Shown: positions 47,562-56,265, numbered from the stretch's first letter. The stretch is 64,000 nt of DNA from Janibacter endophyticus (GCF_016888335.1 NZ_JAFEJG010000004.1:186001-250000), one strand, 5' to 3'. The notes: generated by a model from the letters alone, not told the origin. Made by a program: numbers and translations.

Positions 47562-49351
47562 TCACCCCGTGGGGCGAGGCCCTCGACCCCGACGCCGTCC
47601 TCCAGGAGCACCCGCGGCCGCAGCTCGTCCGCGACTCCTACCTCAACCTCAACGGCCGGTGGGAGCACGCGGTCACCTCCGCCTCGACCACCGACCCACC
47701 GGACATCTGGGACGGCCCGATCCTCGTCCCCTTCGCCCCGGAGGCGCCGCTGTCCGGCGTCGGCCGCACGATCCGGCCCGACGAGCACCTCTGGTACCGC
47801 CGGAGCGTCACCCTGCCCGCCGGCTGGCGGCGCGACCGCGTGCTGCTCCACCTCGGCGCCGTCGACCAGGACTGTGAGGTCTGGGTCGACGGGCAGCACG
47901 TCGGCGGGCACCGGGGCGGCTACCTCCCCTTCGTCCTCGACGTCACCGACCACCTCGCCGAAGGGCTCGCCCGCGAGCTCGTCGTCCGCGTCCGCGACGT
48001 CACCGATACCTCCTTCCGCAGCCGCGGCAAGCAGACCCTCGAGCCCGGCGGCATCTGGTACACCCCCTTCGCCGGGATCTGGCAGACGGTCTGGCTCGAG
48101 TCGGTGCCGGCCCCGTGGGTCGACCGCCTCGTCCTCACCCCCCACCTCCCGCAGGGCGACCTCGAGGTCACCGTCGTCGCCGGCGGCCAGGGCGAAGGGG
48201 GGCCCGCCCGGGTCGTCGTCCGGGCGGGTGACGTGACGGTCGCCGAGGCGGAGGTGCCGGTCGGTGTCCCGACCCGGCTGCCGCTCGGCCCGGACGTGCG
48301 CCGGTGGTCACCAGAGGACCCGTACCTCCACGACGTCGAGGTGACCCTCGGAGAGGACCGGGTGACGAGCTACGCCGGGATGCGCTCGGTCGGCGTCGGG
48401 CTCGACGAGGCCGGGCGGACGCGCCTGCTGCTCAACGGCGAGCCGTACCTCCACGTCGGGCTGCTCGACCAGGGGCTGTGGCCCGACGGGCTCGCCACGG
48501 CACCCTCGGACGAGGCGATGGCCCACGAGATCGAGACCGCACGCGCCATGGGGTTCACCATGCTGCGCAAGCACATCAAGGTCGAGCCGCTGCGCTGGTA
48601 CCACCACTGCGACCGGCTCGGGATGCTCGTGTGGCAGGACGCGGTCAACGGCGGACGGCGGCACAAGCCGGCCGTGGTCACCGCGCCGGCGCTGCTCCCC
48701 CTTCGCCTGGACGACCGGCGGTACCGGCTCTTCGGCCGACAGGACGCGGCGGGTCGCGCGGAGCTGCTCGCCGAGCTCGACGCGATGGTCGAGCTGCTGC
48801 GGTCGAGCCCGAGCGTCGTCGTGTGGGTGCCCTTCAACGAGGGGTGGGGGCAGTTCGACGCGAGCGCCGTCGCGCGGCGGGTGCGCCGTCTCGACCCGAC
48901 GCGGGTCGTCGACCACGCGAGCGGGTGGCACGACCAGGGCGGCGGCGACATGGCGAGCCGGCACGTGTACTTCCGGCGGTACCGGCTCTCGCGGCGCGAC
49001 GAGCACGACCCGCGCGCTGCGGTGCTCAGCGAGTACGGCGGCTACAGCCACCGCGTCGCGGGGCACGTGTGGAGCGACGAGGAGTTCGGGTACCGGCGGA
49101 TCGCCGACCGCGACCGCTTCGAGGAGGCCTTCATCCGCCTCCACGACGACCAGGTCGGTCCGGCGATCGAGCGGGGGCTCGCGGCGGTCGTCTACACCCA
49201 GCTCACGGACGTCGAGGAGGAGAGCAACGGCCTGCTCACCTACGACCGGCGGGTCACGAAGATCGAGCCCGACATCGTGCGGGCGATGACCGACCGGCTC
49301 CGGGCGCGCTTCGACGAGGCCACGCGCGCGGAGGGCAGGGGCTCTGCGTGA
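47558..49351 (+). CDS. Glycoside hydrolase family 2 protein
   Basis: A 597-residue GH2 enzyme. The N-terminal sugar-binding jelly roll starts RDSYLNLNGRWEHAV and contains HLGAVDQDCEVWVDGQHVGGHRGGY. An immunoglobulin-like domain spans roughly 195-290. The TIM barrel has the acid/base Glu in VWVPFNEGWGQF (after Asn) and the nucleophile Glu in LSEYGGYSH. It has no signal peptide, so hydrolysis is cytosolic and depends on the upstream carrier. It is shorter than LacZ and near beta-mannosidase or glucuronidase size. GTG 47558 is the start; the open frame further upstream lies inside the MFS gene in another phase. Confidence 0.92.
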   Translation: MITPWGEALDPDAVLQEHPRPQLVRDSYLNLNGRWEHAVTSASTTDPPDIWDGPILVPFAPEAPLSGVGRTIRPDEHLWYRRSVTLPAGWRRDRVLLHLGAVDQDCEVWVDGQHVGGHRGGYLPFVLDVTDHLAEGLARELVVRVRDVTDTSFRSRGKQTLEPGGIWYTPFAGIWQTVWLESVPAPWVDRLVLTPHLPQGDLEVTVVAGGQGEGGPARVVVRAGDVTVAEAEVPVGVPTRLPLGPDVRRWSPEDPYLHDVEVTLGEDRVTSYAGMRSVGVGLDEAGRTRLLLNGEPYLHVGLLDQGLWPDGLATAPSDEAMAHEIETARAMGFTMLRKHIKVEPLRWYHHCDRLGMLVWQDAVNGGRRHKPAVVTAPALLPLRLDDRRYRLFGRQDAAGRAELLAELDAMVELLRSSPSVVVWVPFNEGWGQFDASAVARRVRRLDPTRVVDHASGWHDQGGGDMASRHVYFRRYRLSRRDEHDPRAAVLSEYGGYSHRVAGHVWSDEEFGYRRIADRDRFEEAFIRLHDDQVGPAIERGLAAVVYTQLTDVEEESNGLLTYDRRVTKIEPDIVRAMTDRLRARFDEATRAEGRGSA

Positions 49352-49364
49352 CCCCGCCGACGGC

Positions 49365-49823
49365 TCAGGTCAGCTCGGCCTGCGCCTTGAGCTGGGCCAG
49401 GCCCCGCTCGAAGTCCTTGCCGAGCCGGTTCTCCACGCGCATGACGGCGAAGAGCACCTTCATCAGCGGGTTCTGCCGACCGGTCATCGTCCAGACCGCC
49501 CGCGTGCCTGCGTCGACCTCCTCGAGGCCGATGCGCACGGCGTTCTGCGCGCGGAAGGGCTTGACGAAGTGCAGGTCCAGGCTGACCCCGTCGGGGCTCG
49601 AGTCGGTGATGAGCATCTCGCCCTCCCCGGCGTCCTTGTTGCCGACCCAGCAGTGACGAGCGCCGACGCCGCGGCCCGGGCCGGTGTACTCGTGCGACAT
49701 CGACGGGTCGAGCGCCTCCCACGGCGACCAGCGCTCCCACTCGCGCAGATCGTCGACGAGCGCGTAGACGCGCTCACGGGGTGCGGCGATCATGATGTCG
49801 CGCGTGATCGAGAAGGTGCCCAT
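49365..49823 (-). CDS. SRPBCC/polyketide-cyclase-like protein
   Basis: A 152-residue START-like fold protein: FSITRDIMIAAPRERVYALVDDLREWERWSPWE is the typical first strand and two helices, then GVGARHCWVGNK and a long C-terminal helix ending QLKAQAELT. Such proteins bind hydrophobic ligands in a helix-grip cavity. The gene is alone on the minus strand. Start ATG 49823 gives the canonical N-terminus. The ligand is unknown. Confidence 0.87.
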   Translation of the reverse strand: MGTFSITRDIMIAAPRERVYALVDDLREWERWSPWEALDPSMSHEYTGPGRGVGARHCWVGNKDAGEGEMLITDSSPDGVSLDLHFVKPFRAQNAVRIGLEEVDAGTRAVWTMTGRQNPLMKVLFAVMRVENRLGKDFERGLAQLKAQAELT

Positions 49824-49861
49824 GGCGCGGGATCCTAGGTCGCTGAGCGCGGTTGCAGGGC

Positions 49862-49989
49862 CTATCGGCCGTAGGAGAGTGCGACGACGATCGAGAGCGC
49901 GGAGAGGCTGTCGACGAGGGAGTTCTGCGAGATGAGCGAGCGGCCGATGCACCAGGCGATCGCCGCCGCACCGCCCGCGTCACGCAGGA
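49862..49989 (-). other. Possible frameshifted C-terminal tail of the ceramidase-like gene
   Basis: Just after the stop of the ceramidase-like gene the neighbouring frame codes ALRDDLILRDAGG, then a hydrophobic AIAWCIGRSL and SALSIVVALSYGR, ending at TAG 49862. Codon third positions are almost all G or C and no start codon is present. It could be a continuation lost by a frameshift near AGCGAGCGC (about 50003-50011) or a real but unrecognised tail. Not enough to call a gene. Confidence 0.35.
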
Positions 49990-50778
49990 TCAGGTCGTCC
50001 CGCAGCGCTCGCTCGCGTAGAGCCGGTAGAGGCAGTACGCGGCGACCGCGCACAGCAGGTGCCATACCGCGTGGCCCTGGAGGAACGAGTGCGGGTCGCA
50101 GAGCAGGCCACCGTCGTGCGAGAGGAGCCAGATCCCGAAGGCGGCCAGCAGAGCACCCACCGCCCAGTACCCCCAGCGGTCGTCCCGCCGGCGGCGGCTG
50201 CGCAGGGCGAGCTCGATGCCGGCCGTCGCCACGAGCAGCGCGGCGAAGACCGCGTTGCCGGTGTGCCCGACGACCGGCACGCTCCCGGCCGTCGCGACCA
50301 CCTCGCAGAGCACGACGAGCCCGACGAAGACCGTGCCCGCGAGGACGACGCCGCCACCGACGAGCCGCATCACCGCGTAGGCCGTGGCGAAGCCCGCGAC
50401 GAGGTACATCGAGAGCATGTCGAGACGTCCGCCGAGGGCTGACTCGGTCGCGTGCATCGCCATCGACGCCGGGCCGAGGAGCGTGACGACGACCGCCATG
50501 AGGGTCGCGAGACGGGGCCGGGCCAGCTGCCCCTCCGGTCGCCGGGCGTGCCAGGCGATCGCGAGGCCGGCGACGACGAAGCCGAGGTTGCTCAGCGAGT
50601 TTGCCGGCTGCTTGAGCAGGCAGTCCCGCTCGGCCTCGCAGAAGAACCCGCCACGGTCGACGTCCGGGCCGAGCCACCCCTTCGCCGCCCCGACGAGAAG
50701 CAGGGTCAGGGTGACCGCCCCGACCAGGGCACTCACGGCCACCGGGACGAAGGAGGGACGCGTCGGGCCGGCGGTCAT
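49990..50778 (-). CDS. Ceramidase-like membrane hydrolase (CREST superfamily)
   Basis: A 262-residue protein with about seven spans. Zinc-site motifs of alkaline ceramidases are present in order: NSLSNLGFVVAG, ASMAMHATESALGGRLDMLSMY (His and Asp) and GHAVWHLLCA (two His). EAERDCLLKQPANS in the first outer loop matches the family's Glu/Cys pattern. The family cleaves amide or ester bonds in membrane lipids; a ceramide substrate is unlikely in this organism and unproven. Start ATG 50778 fits; an upstream in-frame start at 50868 would overlap the divergent gene. Confidence 0.83.
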   Translation of the reverse strand: MTAGPTRPSFVPVAVSALVGAVTLTLLLVGAAKGWLGPDVDRGGFFCEAERDCLLKQPANSLSNLGFVVAGLAIAWHARRPEGQLARPRLATLMAVVVTLLGPASMAMHATESALGGRLDMLSMYLVAGFATAYAVMRLVGGGVVLAGTVFVGLVVLCEVVATAGSVPVVGHTGNAVFAALLVATAGIELALRSRRRRDDRWGYWAVGALLAAFGIWLLSHDGGLLCDPHSFLQGHAVWHLLCAVAAYCLYRLYASERCGTT

Positions 50779-50828
50779 GGGCTGACTGTAGGTCGCGGTC
50801 GGGACGCTCGAGGTGTGATCATCGTGCG

Positions 50829-51686
50829 ATGGACCTCGACGAGGCGGTGACCGAGCTCTACGCCGCACCGCTGGAGGAGTTCGTCGCCGTGCGGACCCGG
50901 CTGGCGCAGGCGGCCGGGCGCCCCGCCGCCGCCGAGATCAAGGCACTCCGCAAGCCCACGGTCACCGCGTGGCTGCTCAACCAGCTCGCGCGGGAGCACA
51001 CGGACGTCGTCGCGACGGTCGACGACCTCGGCCGGCGCATGCGCGCCGCGCAGGCCGCGGCCGACATGACCGCGCTGCGCGAGCTGCGACCCGAGCGGGA
51101 CGCGGTCCTGCGCGACTGCGTCGCTGCTGTCCGCGACGTCGCCGAGGAGCACGGGAGGTCGCTGAGCCAGGCCGGCGCGGACGAGGTGAGCGCGACCGTC
51201 ATCGCCGCGCTCGCCGATGTCGAGAGCCAGGCCGCACTGGCCTCGGGGATGCTCGTCAAGACACTCAGCTACTCGGGCTTCGGCGAGGTCGACATCGACG
51301 ACGCCGTCGCGACGCGGGCGCGGCTGCGAGTCGTCACCGGCGGTGACGACGAGGGCGGTGACGACGCAGGCGGTGACGACGCAGGCGGTGACGACGAGGG
51401 CGGGACCGACGCAGCGGATCCCGACGAGCACGACCTCGCCGCGTCCGCACTGGCCCGGGCCGAGGCCGAGCACGCCCGCGTGACCCACGAGGCGCAGGTA
51501 CGCCTCCAGACGGCGGAGGCCGAGCTGGCCCAGGCGACGACGGAGCTCCAGGACGCGGAGGCGGCCCTCGCGGCGGCCCGCGAGCGGGCCTCTGCTGCCC
51601 GTCAGGAAGCCAGGCGAAGGGGTCGTGAGCGCGACGCCGCGGCGAAAAGGGTGGCCGAGGCCCGGCGTGGCAGCCCGAGGAGCTGA
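50829..51686 (+). CDS. Hypothetical coiled-coil protein with acidic Gly-Asp repeats
   Basis: A 285-residue protein of unknown function. Residues 1-165 are helical and start MDLDEAVTELYAAPLEEFVAVRTRL with KPTVTAWLLNQLARE, a pattern seen in many actinobacterial proteins of no known role. Residues 171-195 are four tandem GGDD(E/A)-type units. From about 205 to the end a long Ala/Glu/Arg heptad coiled coil runs into a basic tail. Coiled coil plus acidic linker suggests a scaffold or nucleoid-like protein, but this is only a guess. Confidence 0.8.
   Translation: MDLDEAVTELYAAPLEEFVAVRTRLAQAAGRPAAAEIKALRKPTVTAWLLNQLAREHTDVVATVDDLGRRMRAAQAAADMTALRELRPERDAVLRDCVAAVRDVAEEHGRSLSQAGADEVSATVIAALADVESQAALASGMLVKTLSYSGFGEVDIDDAVATRARLRVVTGGDDEGGDDAGGDDAGGDDEGGTDAADPDEHDLAASALARAEAEHARVTHEAQVRLQTAEAELAQATTELQDAEAALAAARERASAARQEARRRGRERDAAAKRVAEARRGSPRS
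51339..51413 (+). repeat. 15-base tandem repeat, five units
   Basis: Four near-identical units of GGCGGTGACGACGAG or ...GCA start at 51339, 51354, 51369 and 51384, followed by a degenerate fifth at 51399. Each codes Gly-Gly-Asp-Asp-Glu/Ala in the hypothetical coiled-coil protein, so slippage would change the linker length without frameshift. Confidence 0.9.
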
Positions 51687-51710
51687 GGGCGCCACGAGAC
51701 AATCGCGACC

Positions 51711-52235
51711 ATGAGCGAGCGCACCGCCCAGGGGGCCCCGTCGGCACCGGCAGAGCTGACGTACGACTCCTTCGAGGTCGACCTGCTCAACGCCTGGTAC
51801 GACGAGGACGCCGACGACGTCGACACCGCCGTCATCCCGCGGCTCCAGATGAGCGAGACCGTCCTCGTGCCCGTCGCGCTGCCCGAGGTCGTGCCGCCTG
51901 TGGCCGCCTTCGCCGCTCCGGCCAGCCGCGTCCCGACGCAGCCGACGGTCGCTGCGCCCGCGACACGGACCCCTTCGCCCGTCCCGTCGACCACCTCGCG
52001 CACCCGGCACCGTCACGCCAGCCCGCAGTCGCTCGCCGCCGTGCGCCGCAACCTTGTGGCCGTCGCGGCGATCGTCACCGGTGCCGTCCTGCTCGGGTCC
52101 GCGGTCGGCATCATCGGCGGCTGGGTCGCCCTGGTCGGCTACGTCCTGCTCGTCGGCGGCCTCGTCCTCGCGCGGCGCCGCGCCAACGCGCGCTACGCCC
52201 CGCGGCACAGCCGCTACGCCCCCCGCCACGCCTGA
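51711..52235 (+). CDS. Hypothetical small membrane protein
   Basis: A 174-residue unknown protein. Residues 1-45 are acidic (FEVDLLNAWYDEDADDVDTA), 55-105 are Pro/Ala/Thr-rich, and two hydrophobic spans at about 115-135 and 138-155 (LVAVAAIVTGAVLLGSAVGIIGG, WVALVGYVLLVGGLVLA) precede a short basic tail with RYAPRH repeated twice. A DUF3040-like or envelope function is possible, but nothing decides. It is 24 bases after the coiled-coil gene, on the same strand. Confidence 0.72.
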   Translation: MSERTAQGAPSAPAELTYDSFEVDLLNAWYDEDADDVDTAVIPRLQMSETVLVPVALPEVVPPVAAFAAPASRVPTQPTVAAPATRTPSPVPSTTSRTRHRHASPQSLAAVRRNLVAVAAIVTGAVLLGSAVGIIGGWVALVGYVLLVGGLVLARRRANARYAPRHSRYAPRHA

Positions 52236-52245
52236 GCCTGGCGCG

Positions 52246-52728
52246 TCAGCTGAGCAGCGCCGCCAGGGTCGCGCCGAGATCGCGGACCCGGCCCTCGGCG
52301 TCCGCGTCGACGTCGCCGAGGACCTCGACGTCGCCGAAGGACTGCTCCCAACCGAGCGCCTGGACGATCCCGTGCACCGAGCGGACTGCGCCGGTCGTGT
52401 CGTACCGGCCGTGGACGTACAGGCCGAAGGGCTTCTTCGGGCCGCTGGCACCCGCACCCTGACCGTCGTCGCCGAGCGCACCGCCGACCGCGAGGAAGGT
52501 GCTGTCGAAGAAGTGCTTGAGCGCGCCGGACATGTACCCGAAGTTCGCGGTCGTGCCGAGGACGTAGCCGTCGGCGGCGAGCACGTCGTCGGCGCTCGCC
52601 TCGAGCGCGTCCTTGACGACGACCTCGACCCCGTCGATCTCGTCGTCGTGGGCCCCGGCGAGACAGGCCTGCAGCAACGCCTCCATCGAGCGGGTCGGCG
52701 AGTGGTGGACGACGAGGAGCGTGGCCAT
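52246..52728 (-). CDS. Flavodoxin-like NAD(P)H oxidoreductase
   Basis: A 160-residue flavodoxin-fold protein. LLVVHHSPTRSMEALLQA is the FMN phosphate loop, GYVLGTTANFGYMSGALKHFFDS resembles the WrbA/NADPH-FMN reductase active site, and KPFGLYVHGRYDTTG follows. Start ATG 52728 fits the fold; a longer in-frame start at 52755 would precede it. Electron transfer or quinone reduction is probable, the partner unknown. It is 23 bases from the thiamine transporter gene on the same strand. Confidence 0.83.
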   Translation of the reverse strand: MATLLVVHHSPTRSMEALLQACLAGAHDDEIDGVEVVVKDALEASADDVLAADGYVLGTTANFGYMSGALKHFFDSTFLAVGGALGDDGQGAGASGPKKPFGLYVHGRYDTTGAVRSVHGIVQALGWEQSFGDVEVLGDVDADAEGRVRDLGATLAALLS

Positions 52729-52751
52729 CCACCCATCGTGCCGTCCTCGGG

Positions 52752-53408
52752 TCACGAAGGGGGCAGCAGCCGCCCCGCGTCCATCCGTCGTGTCTCGTCG
52801 GCGATCACCTCGGCCTCGCCGTGGTCGTGGGTCACGAGGATGGCGGTCGTCCCGGTGTCGGTGAGGACCTGGCGAAGGTCCCCGGCCAGTCGCTCACGGA
52901 GCTCGCGGTCGAGCGCGGAGAGCGGCTCGTCGAGGAGGAGCAGCCGGGGCCGGGCTGCGAGTGCGCGGGCGAGCGCGACGCGCTGCTGCTGCCCTCCGGA
53001 GAGGGTCAGCGGATCGTCGCCCCCACGGCCGGCGAGCCCGACGAGGTCGAGCAATCGGTCGACCTCCGCGTCGAGCTCGGTCCCGCGCAGACCCTGCAGC
53101 CGCAGCGCGTAGCCGACGTTCCGGGCCACGGACAGGTGCCCGAAGAGCTGACCGTCCTGGAACATCATCGCGAAACCCCGCCGGTGCGTGGGTGTCCGCG
53201 CGAGATCCTCCCCGTCCCAGAGCATCCGTCCCGCCGCGAGCGGCTCGAGCCCGGCCACAGCGCGCAGGAGAGTCGACTTGCCGCACCCGGAGGGGCCGAG
53301 CACCGCGAGGACCCGCCCCGTCGGCAGCCGCAGGCTGACGTCGTCGACCGCGGCAAGAGCCCCGAAGCGGACGGTCACGGCGTCGACGGTCAGTCCCCCT
53401 TCGCTCAT
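52752..53408 (-). CDS. thiQ: Thiamine ABC transporter ATPase
   Basis: A 218-residue ThiQ-type ATPase with Walker A GPSGCGKST near 38-46, signature LSGGQQQR, Walker B LLLLDEPLSALD and switch THDHGE. It is short and lacks the C-terminal regulatory domain found in polyamine- or maltose-type ATPases, as usual for ThiQ. It overlaps the permease stop by ATGA. It is the last gene of the thiamine operon under the TPP riboswitch. Confidence 0.9.
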   Translation of the reverse strand: MSEGGLTVDAVTVRFGALAAVDDVSLRLPTGRVLAVLGPSGCGKSTLLRAVAGLEPLAAGRMLWDGEDLARTPTHRRGFAMMFQDGQLFGHLSVARNVGYALRLQGLRGTELDAEVDRLLDLVGLAGRGGDDPLTLSGGQQQRVALARALAARPRLLLLDEPLSALDRELRERLAGDLRQVLTDTGTTAILVTHDHGEAEVIADETRRMDAGRLLPPS

Positions 53409-55063
53409 CCGAAGCTCCCGACTGATCCCAGGCGCAGCCGCTCGACGAGTCCCATCACGCCGACGGTGACCGCGGCGAGGACGACCGCGGCGGCCATCGC
53501 CGTGCCCTGCGCGACCGCACCGGGCCGACCCATGAGCGTGTACACGAGGACCGGCAGGGTCGGCTCGTCTGGGCGGGCGAGGAAAGCGGTCGCGCCGAAC
53601 TCGCCGAGCGAGACGGCCAGGGCGAAGCCGACGGCAGCGAGCAGCGGGCGCCACAGGACGGGCAGCTCGACCGTCGCCCACGAGCGAAGGGGTCCCGCGC
53701 CCAGGGTCGCCGCCGCCTCACCCTGGCGCGGGTCGACGTCGCGCAGGACCGGGGCGATCGTGCGGACGACGAGCGGCAGGGCGACCATCGCCTGGGCGAT
53801 CGGGATGAGCACCGGCGAGGAACGCAGGTCCAGGGGCGGACGGTCGAGGGTGATGAGGAAACCGAAGCCGATCGTCACCGCCGAGACTCCGAGGGGAAGC
53901 ATGAAGGCCGCGTCGAGCCCGGCAAGCAGCGAGTGGCCGGCGCGCGAGCGGGGACGGCGGGTCACGGCGAGCGAGACGAGCAGCCCGAGGACGAGCGCGA
54001 GGAGGGCGGCGTCGACGGCTATCCGCCACGACGTGCCGAGGGCCTCCCACGCGGTCACCCCGACGCCGGGGTCGACGGCGGCGAGGTCGCGGTAGTTCGC
54101 GAGGGTCCACGCGTCACCGCGTCGCAGCGAGCGGGCCAGACCGCCGACGAGGGGGGCGAGGACGAGCACGACGACGGCGGCGAGGACGGCGAGCGAGGGG
54201 AGGTGCTGAGCGCGGATCGCCGTGAGCCGCAGCCGCGCCCGTGCCCGACGACGGACCCCACGGGCCCGTGCCCGGGCGCGCTCGGTGACGAGGAGCAGGG
54301 TGACGACGACGACGAGCTGGAGCACCGAGAGCACCGCCGCGCCCTGGAGGTCGAGCAGTGAGGTCGTGAGCAGGTAGATCTCCGTCTCGACCGTCGCGTA
54401 GCGCAGACCGCCGAGGGTGAGGACGACACCGAAGGCCGTCGAGCAGAAGAGGAAGACGACACTCGCCGCCGAGATGATCGACGGGCGCAGGGCCGGCAGG
54501 GTCACCGTCCGCAGGACCTGCGCCGGCGAGGCACCGAGGGCGGCCGCCGCCTCCGCGGCCCGCGGGTCCAGGCCCCCCCACGCGGCGCCGACCGTGCGGA
54601 CGACGACACTGACGTTGAAGAAGACCATCGCGAGGAGGATCGCGACCCACGACCCGTCGAGCCCGAGCCACCCGAGCGGGCCGGACGGGGCGAGCAGCCC
54701 ACGCCAGAGCACGCCGACGACGACCGCCGGCATGACGAAGGGCATGACGACGAGGGCGCGCAGCACCCCGGCCCCGGGCAGGGCGAGCCGGTAGAGCGCA
54801 TACGCGGTCGGCACCCCGAGCGCGAGCGTCACTGCTGTCGCGAGAGCCGAGATCCCCGCGGTGAAGGCGAGCACCCGGGCGGTCCGTGACCGTCCGAGGA
54901 CATCCCCGACCCCCGACAGTTCGAGCGCCCCGTCGACGACGAAGCCCCGCTGGAGCATCCCGCCGAGCGGCAGGACGAAGAAGACGCCGAGGAAGGCGAG
55001 CGGCAGCAGCGCGAGCAGGGCTGCCCGCGCCGCGGGCCGGGTCAGGAGGTGATGTCGGTCCAC
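53405..55063 (-). CDS. thiP: Thiamine ABC transporter permease, fused double domain
   Basis: A 552-residue permease with about 12 spans in two binding-protein-dependent transport modules, so one chain replaces a dimer. Each half has the EAA coupling loop (EAAAALGASPAQVLRTVTLPALRP and EAAATLGAGPLRSWATVELP). The match to ThiP size is good. GTG 55063 is the only in-frame start near; it would overlap the binding-protein gene by 22 bases, and no clear ribosome binding site is visible, so coupling by re-initiation is likely. Confidence 0.9.
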   Translation of the reverse strand: MDRHHLLTRPAARAALLALLPLAFLGVFFVLPLGGMLQRGFVVDGALELSGVGDVLGRSRTARVLAFTAGISALATAVTLALGVPTAYALYRLALPGAGVLRALVVMPFVMPAVVVGVLWRGLLAPSGPLGWLGLDGSWVAILLAMVFFNVSVVVRTVGAAWGGLDPRAAEAAAALGASPAQVLRTVTLPALRPSIISAASVVFLFCSTAFGVVLTLGGLRYATVETEIYLLTTSLLDLQGAAVLSVLQLVVVVTLLLVTERARARARGVRRRARARLRLTAIRAQHLPSLAVLAAVVVLVLAPLVGGLARSLRRGDAWTLANYRDLAAVDPGVGVTAWEALGTSWRIAVDAALLALVLGLLVSLAVTRRPRSRAGHSLLAGLDAAFMLPLGVSAVTIGFGFLITLDRPPLDLRSSPVLIPIAQAMVALPLVVRTIAPVLRDVDPRQGEAAATLGAGPLRSWATVELPVLWRPLLAAVGFALAVSLGEFGATAFLARPDEPTLPVLVYTLMGRPGAVAQGTAMAAAVVLAAVTVGVMGLVERLRLGSVGSFG

Positions 55064-56175
55064 TCGCGCAGCCAGGTCTCCCGCTGCTCCTCGATCGTTG
55101 CCGGGTCGACCGTCAGGGGCTGCTCGGCGGTCTTCGCCCAGCGCGCCCACTCCTCCGGCAGCTCGACGGCCGAGGAGGCCGGGTACATGTACATCGACTC
55201 GGGGATGCCCGCCTGGACGTCCTCGCTGAGCATGAGGTCGACGAAGGCCCGCGCCCCGGCCGGCTGCTTCGTGCCCTTGACGACGCCCGCGTACTCGACC
55301 TGGCGGAAGCAGGTCTCGAGCAGCGCCGAGGTCGTCGGCTTCGAGCCGCCCTCGGGGACGGTGAAGGGCGGCGAGCTCGCGTACGACAGGACGATCGGCC
55401 GGTCGCCCTGGCCCTCGCCGGCGGTGAAGTCGACGCCGTAGGCGTCGGACCAGCCCGAGGTGATCTTCGTGCCGTTGTCCATGAGGTCGCGCCAGTACTG
55501 CTGCCACCCGCCGTCTCCTTCCTGCCCCTTCGCCGCGACGGTCGCGAGGAGGAAGGCCAGGCCCGGGCTCGAGCTCGAGGCACCGGGGGTGACGAAGAGG
55601 TCCTTGTACTCGGGCTTGGTGAGGTCGTCGAGGGTGACCGGCGGGTCGACCTTCTCCTTCGCGAACCACGTGTCGTCGATGTTGACGCACACGTCGCCGA
55701 AGTCGACCGGGGCGAGGACCCTCGCACCGTCGCCGGGGAGGGCGTGGTCGGCGGCGCCATCGGGCAGCTCGGGCTCATACGCCTCGAGCACCCCTTCGCT
55801 CACGGCGCGGCCGGCGAAGGTGTTGTCGATACCGAAGACGGCGTCGGCGACCGGGCTGTTCTTCGTGAGGACGAGGCGGTTCGTCAGCAGCCCGGCGTCA
55901 CCAGCGGTGACGACCTTGAGGGTGCAGCCGGTCTCCTCCTCGAAGGCCGCCTTCGCCTCGTCGGGCAGCACAAAAGACTCGTGGGTCAGGACGGTGAGCG
56001 CGCCGTCGCCGGTGCAGCGCCTGGCGTCCTCGGCGCCGGTGGCGGCGGAGGTGGCGGCCGAGGTCGGGTCGGGGTCACCCCCGCCGAGCGAGCATGCCCC
56101 GAGGGCGAGCGTGGCGACGGCCGTGAGCGCGAGCGCGCGGGCGGGCCGGGACGGACGGGTGGACTGCTTCGTCAT
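55042..56175 (-). CDS. thiB: Thiamine-binding lipoprotein
   Basis: A 377-residue solute-binding protein of the ThiB family. The lipoprotein signal ends in LALGAC. LTVLTHESFVLPDE, GDAGLLTNRLVLTKNSPVADAVFGIDNT, DFGDVCVNIDDTWF and YKDLFVTPGASSSSPGLAFLL are characteristic of thiamine/TPP binding proteins. It heads the thi operon. ATG 56175 is preferred over the TTG just before it because GGGAGT stands 6 bases upstream and belongs to the end of the riboswitch, which couples ligand binding to initiation. Confidence 0.93.
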   Translation of the reverse strand: MTKQSTRPSRPARALALTAVATLALGACSLGGGDPDPTSAATSAATGAEDARRCTGDGALTVLTHESFVLPDEAKAAFEEETGCTLKVVTAGDAGLLTNRLVLTKNSPVADAVFGIDNTFAGRAVSEGVLEAYEPELPDGAADHALPGDGARVLAPVDFGDVCVNIDDTWFAKEKVDPPVTLDDLTKPEYKDLFVTPGASSSSPGLAFLLATVAAKGQEGDGGWQQYWRDLMDNGTKITSGWSDAYGVDFTAGEGQGDRPIVLSYASSPPFTVPEGGSKPTTSALLETCFRQVEYAGVVKGTKQPAGARAFVDLMLSEDVQAGIPESMYMYPASSAVELPEEWARWAKTAEQPLTVDPATIEEQRETWLREWTDITS

Positions 56176-56180
56176 CAAAG

Positions 56181-56265
56181 ACTCCCTACGCCGGTGCGAA
56201 CCGGATCAGGTCGGAGGGTCTGCGGCGGATCCGCACTCTCAGCGCCATCGGGCGCTCCCCTGTCG
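56181..56265 (-). promoter_or_regulatory. TPP riboswitch (THI element)
   Basis: Read on the minus strand, GGGGAGC, GCGCTGAGAGTGCGG, ACCCTCCGACCTGATCCGG and TTCGCACCGGCGTAGGGAGT follow in the order of the THI-box: helices P1-P5 with the CTGAGA and CTGATC loops. The distal helix is short. The final GGGAGT serves as the likely ribosome binding site of thiB, so TPP binding should hide it and block translation. Confidence 0.95.

Noticed and set aside
51339-51413. CRISPR or noncoding satellite
   Set aside because: Contiguous 15-base units in a coding frame with no spacers.
55042-55778. Other-frame minus-strand gene over thiB
   Set aside because: Arg/Ser/Pro-rich shadow; the thiamine-binding protein frame has signal peptide and family motifs.
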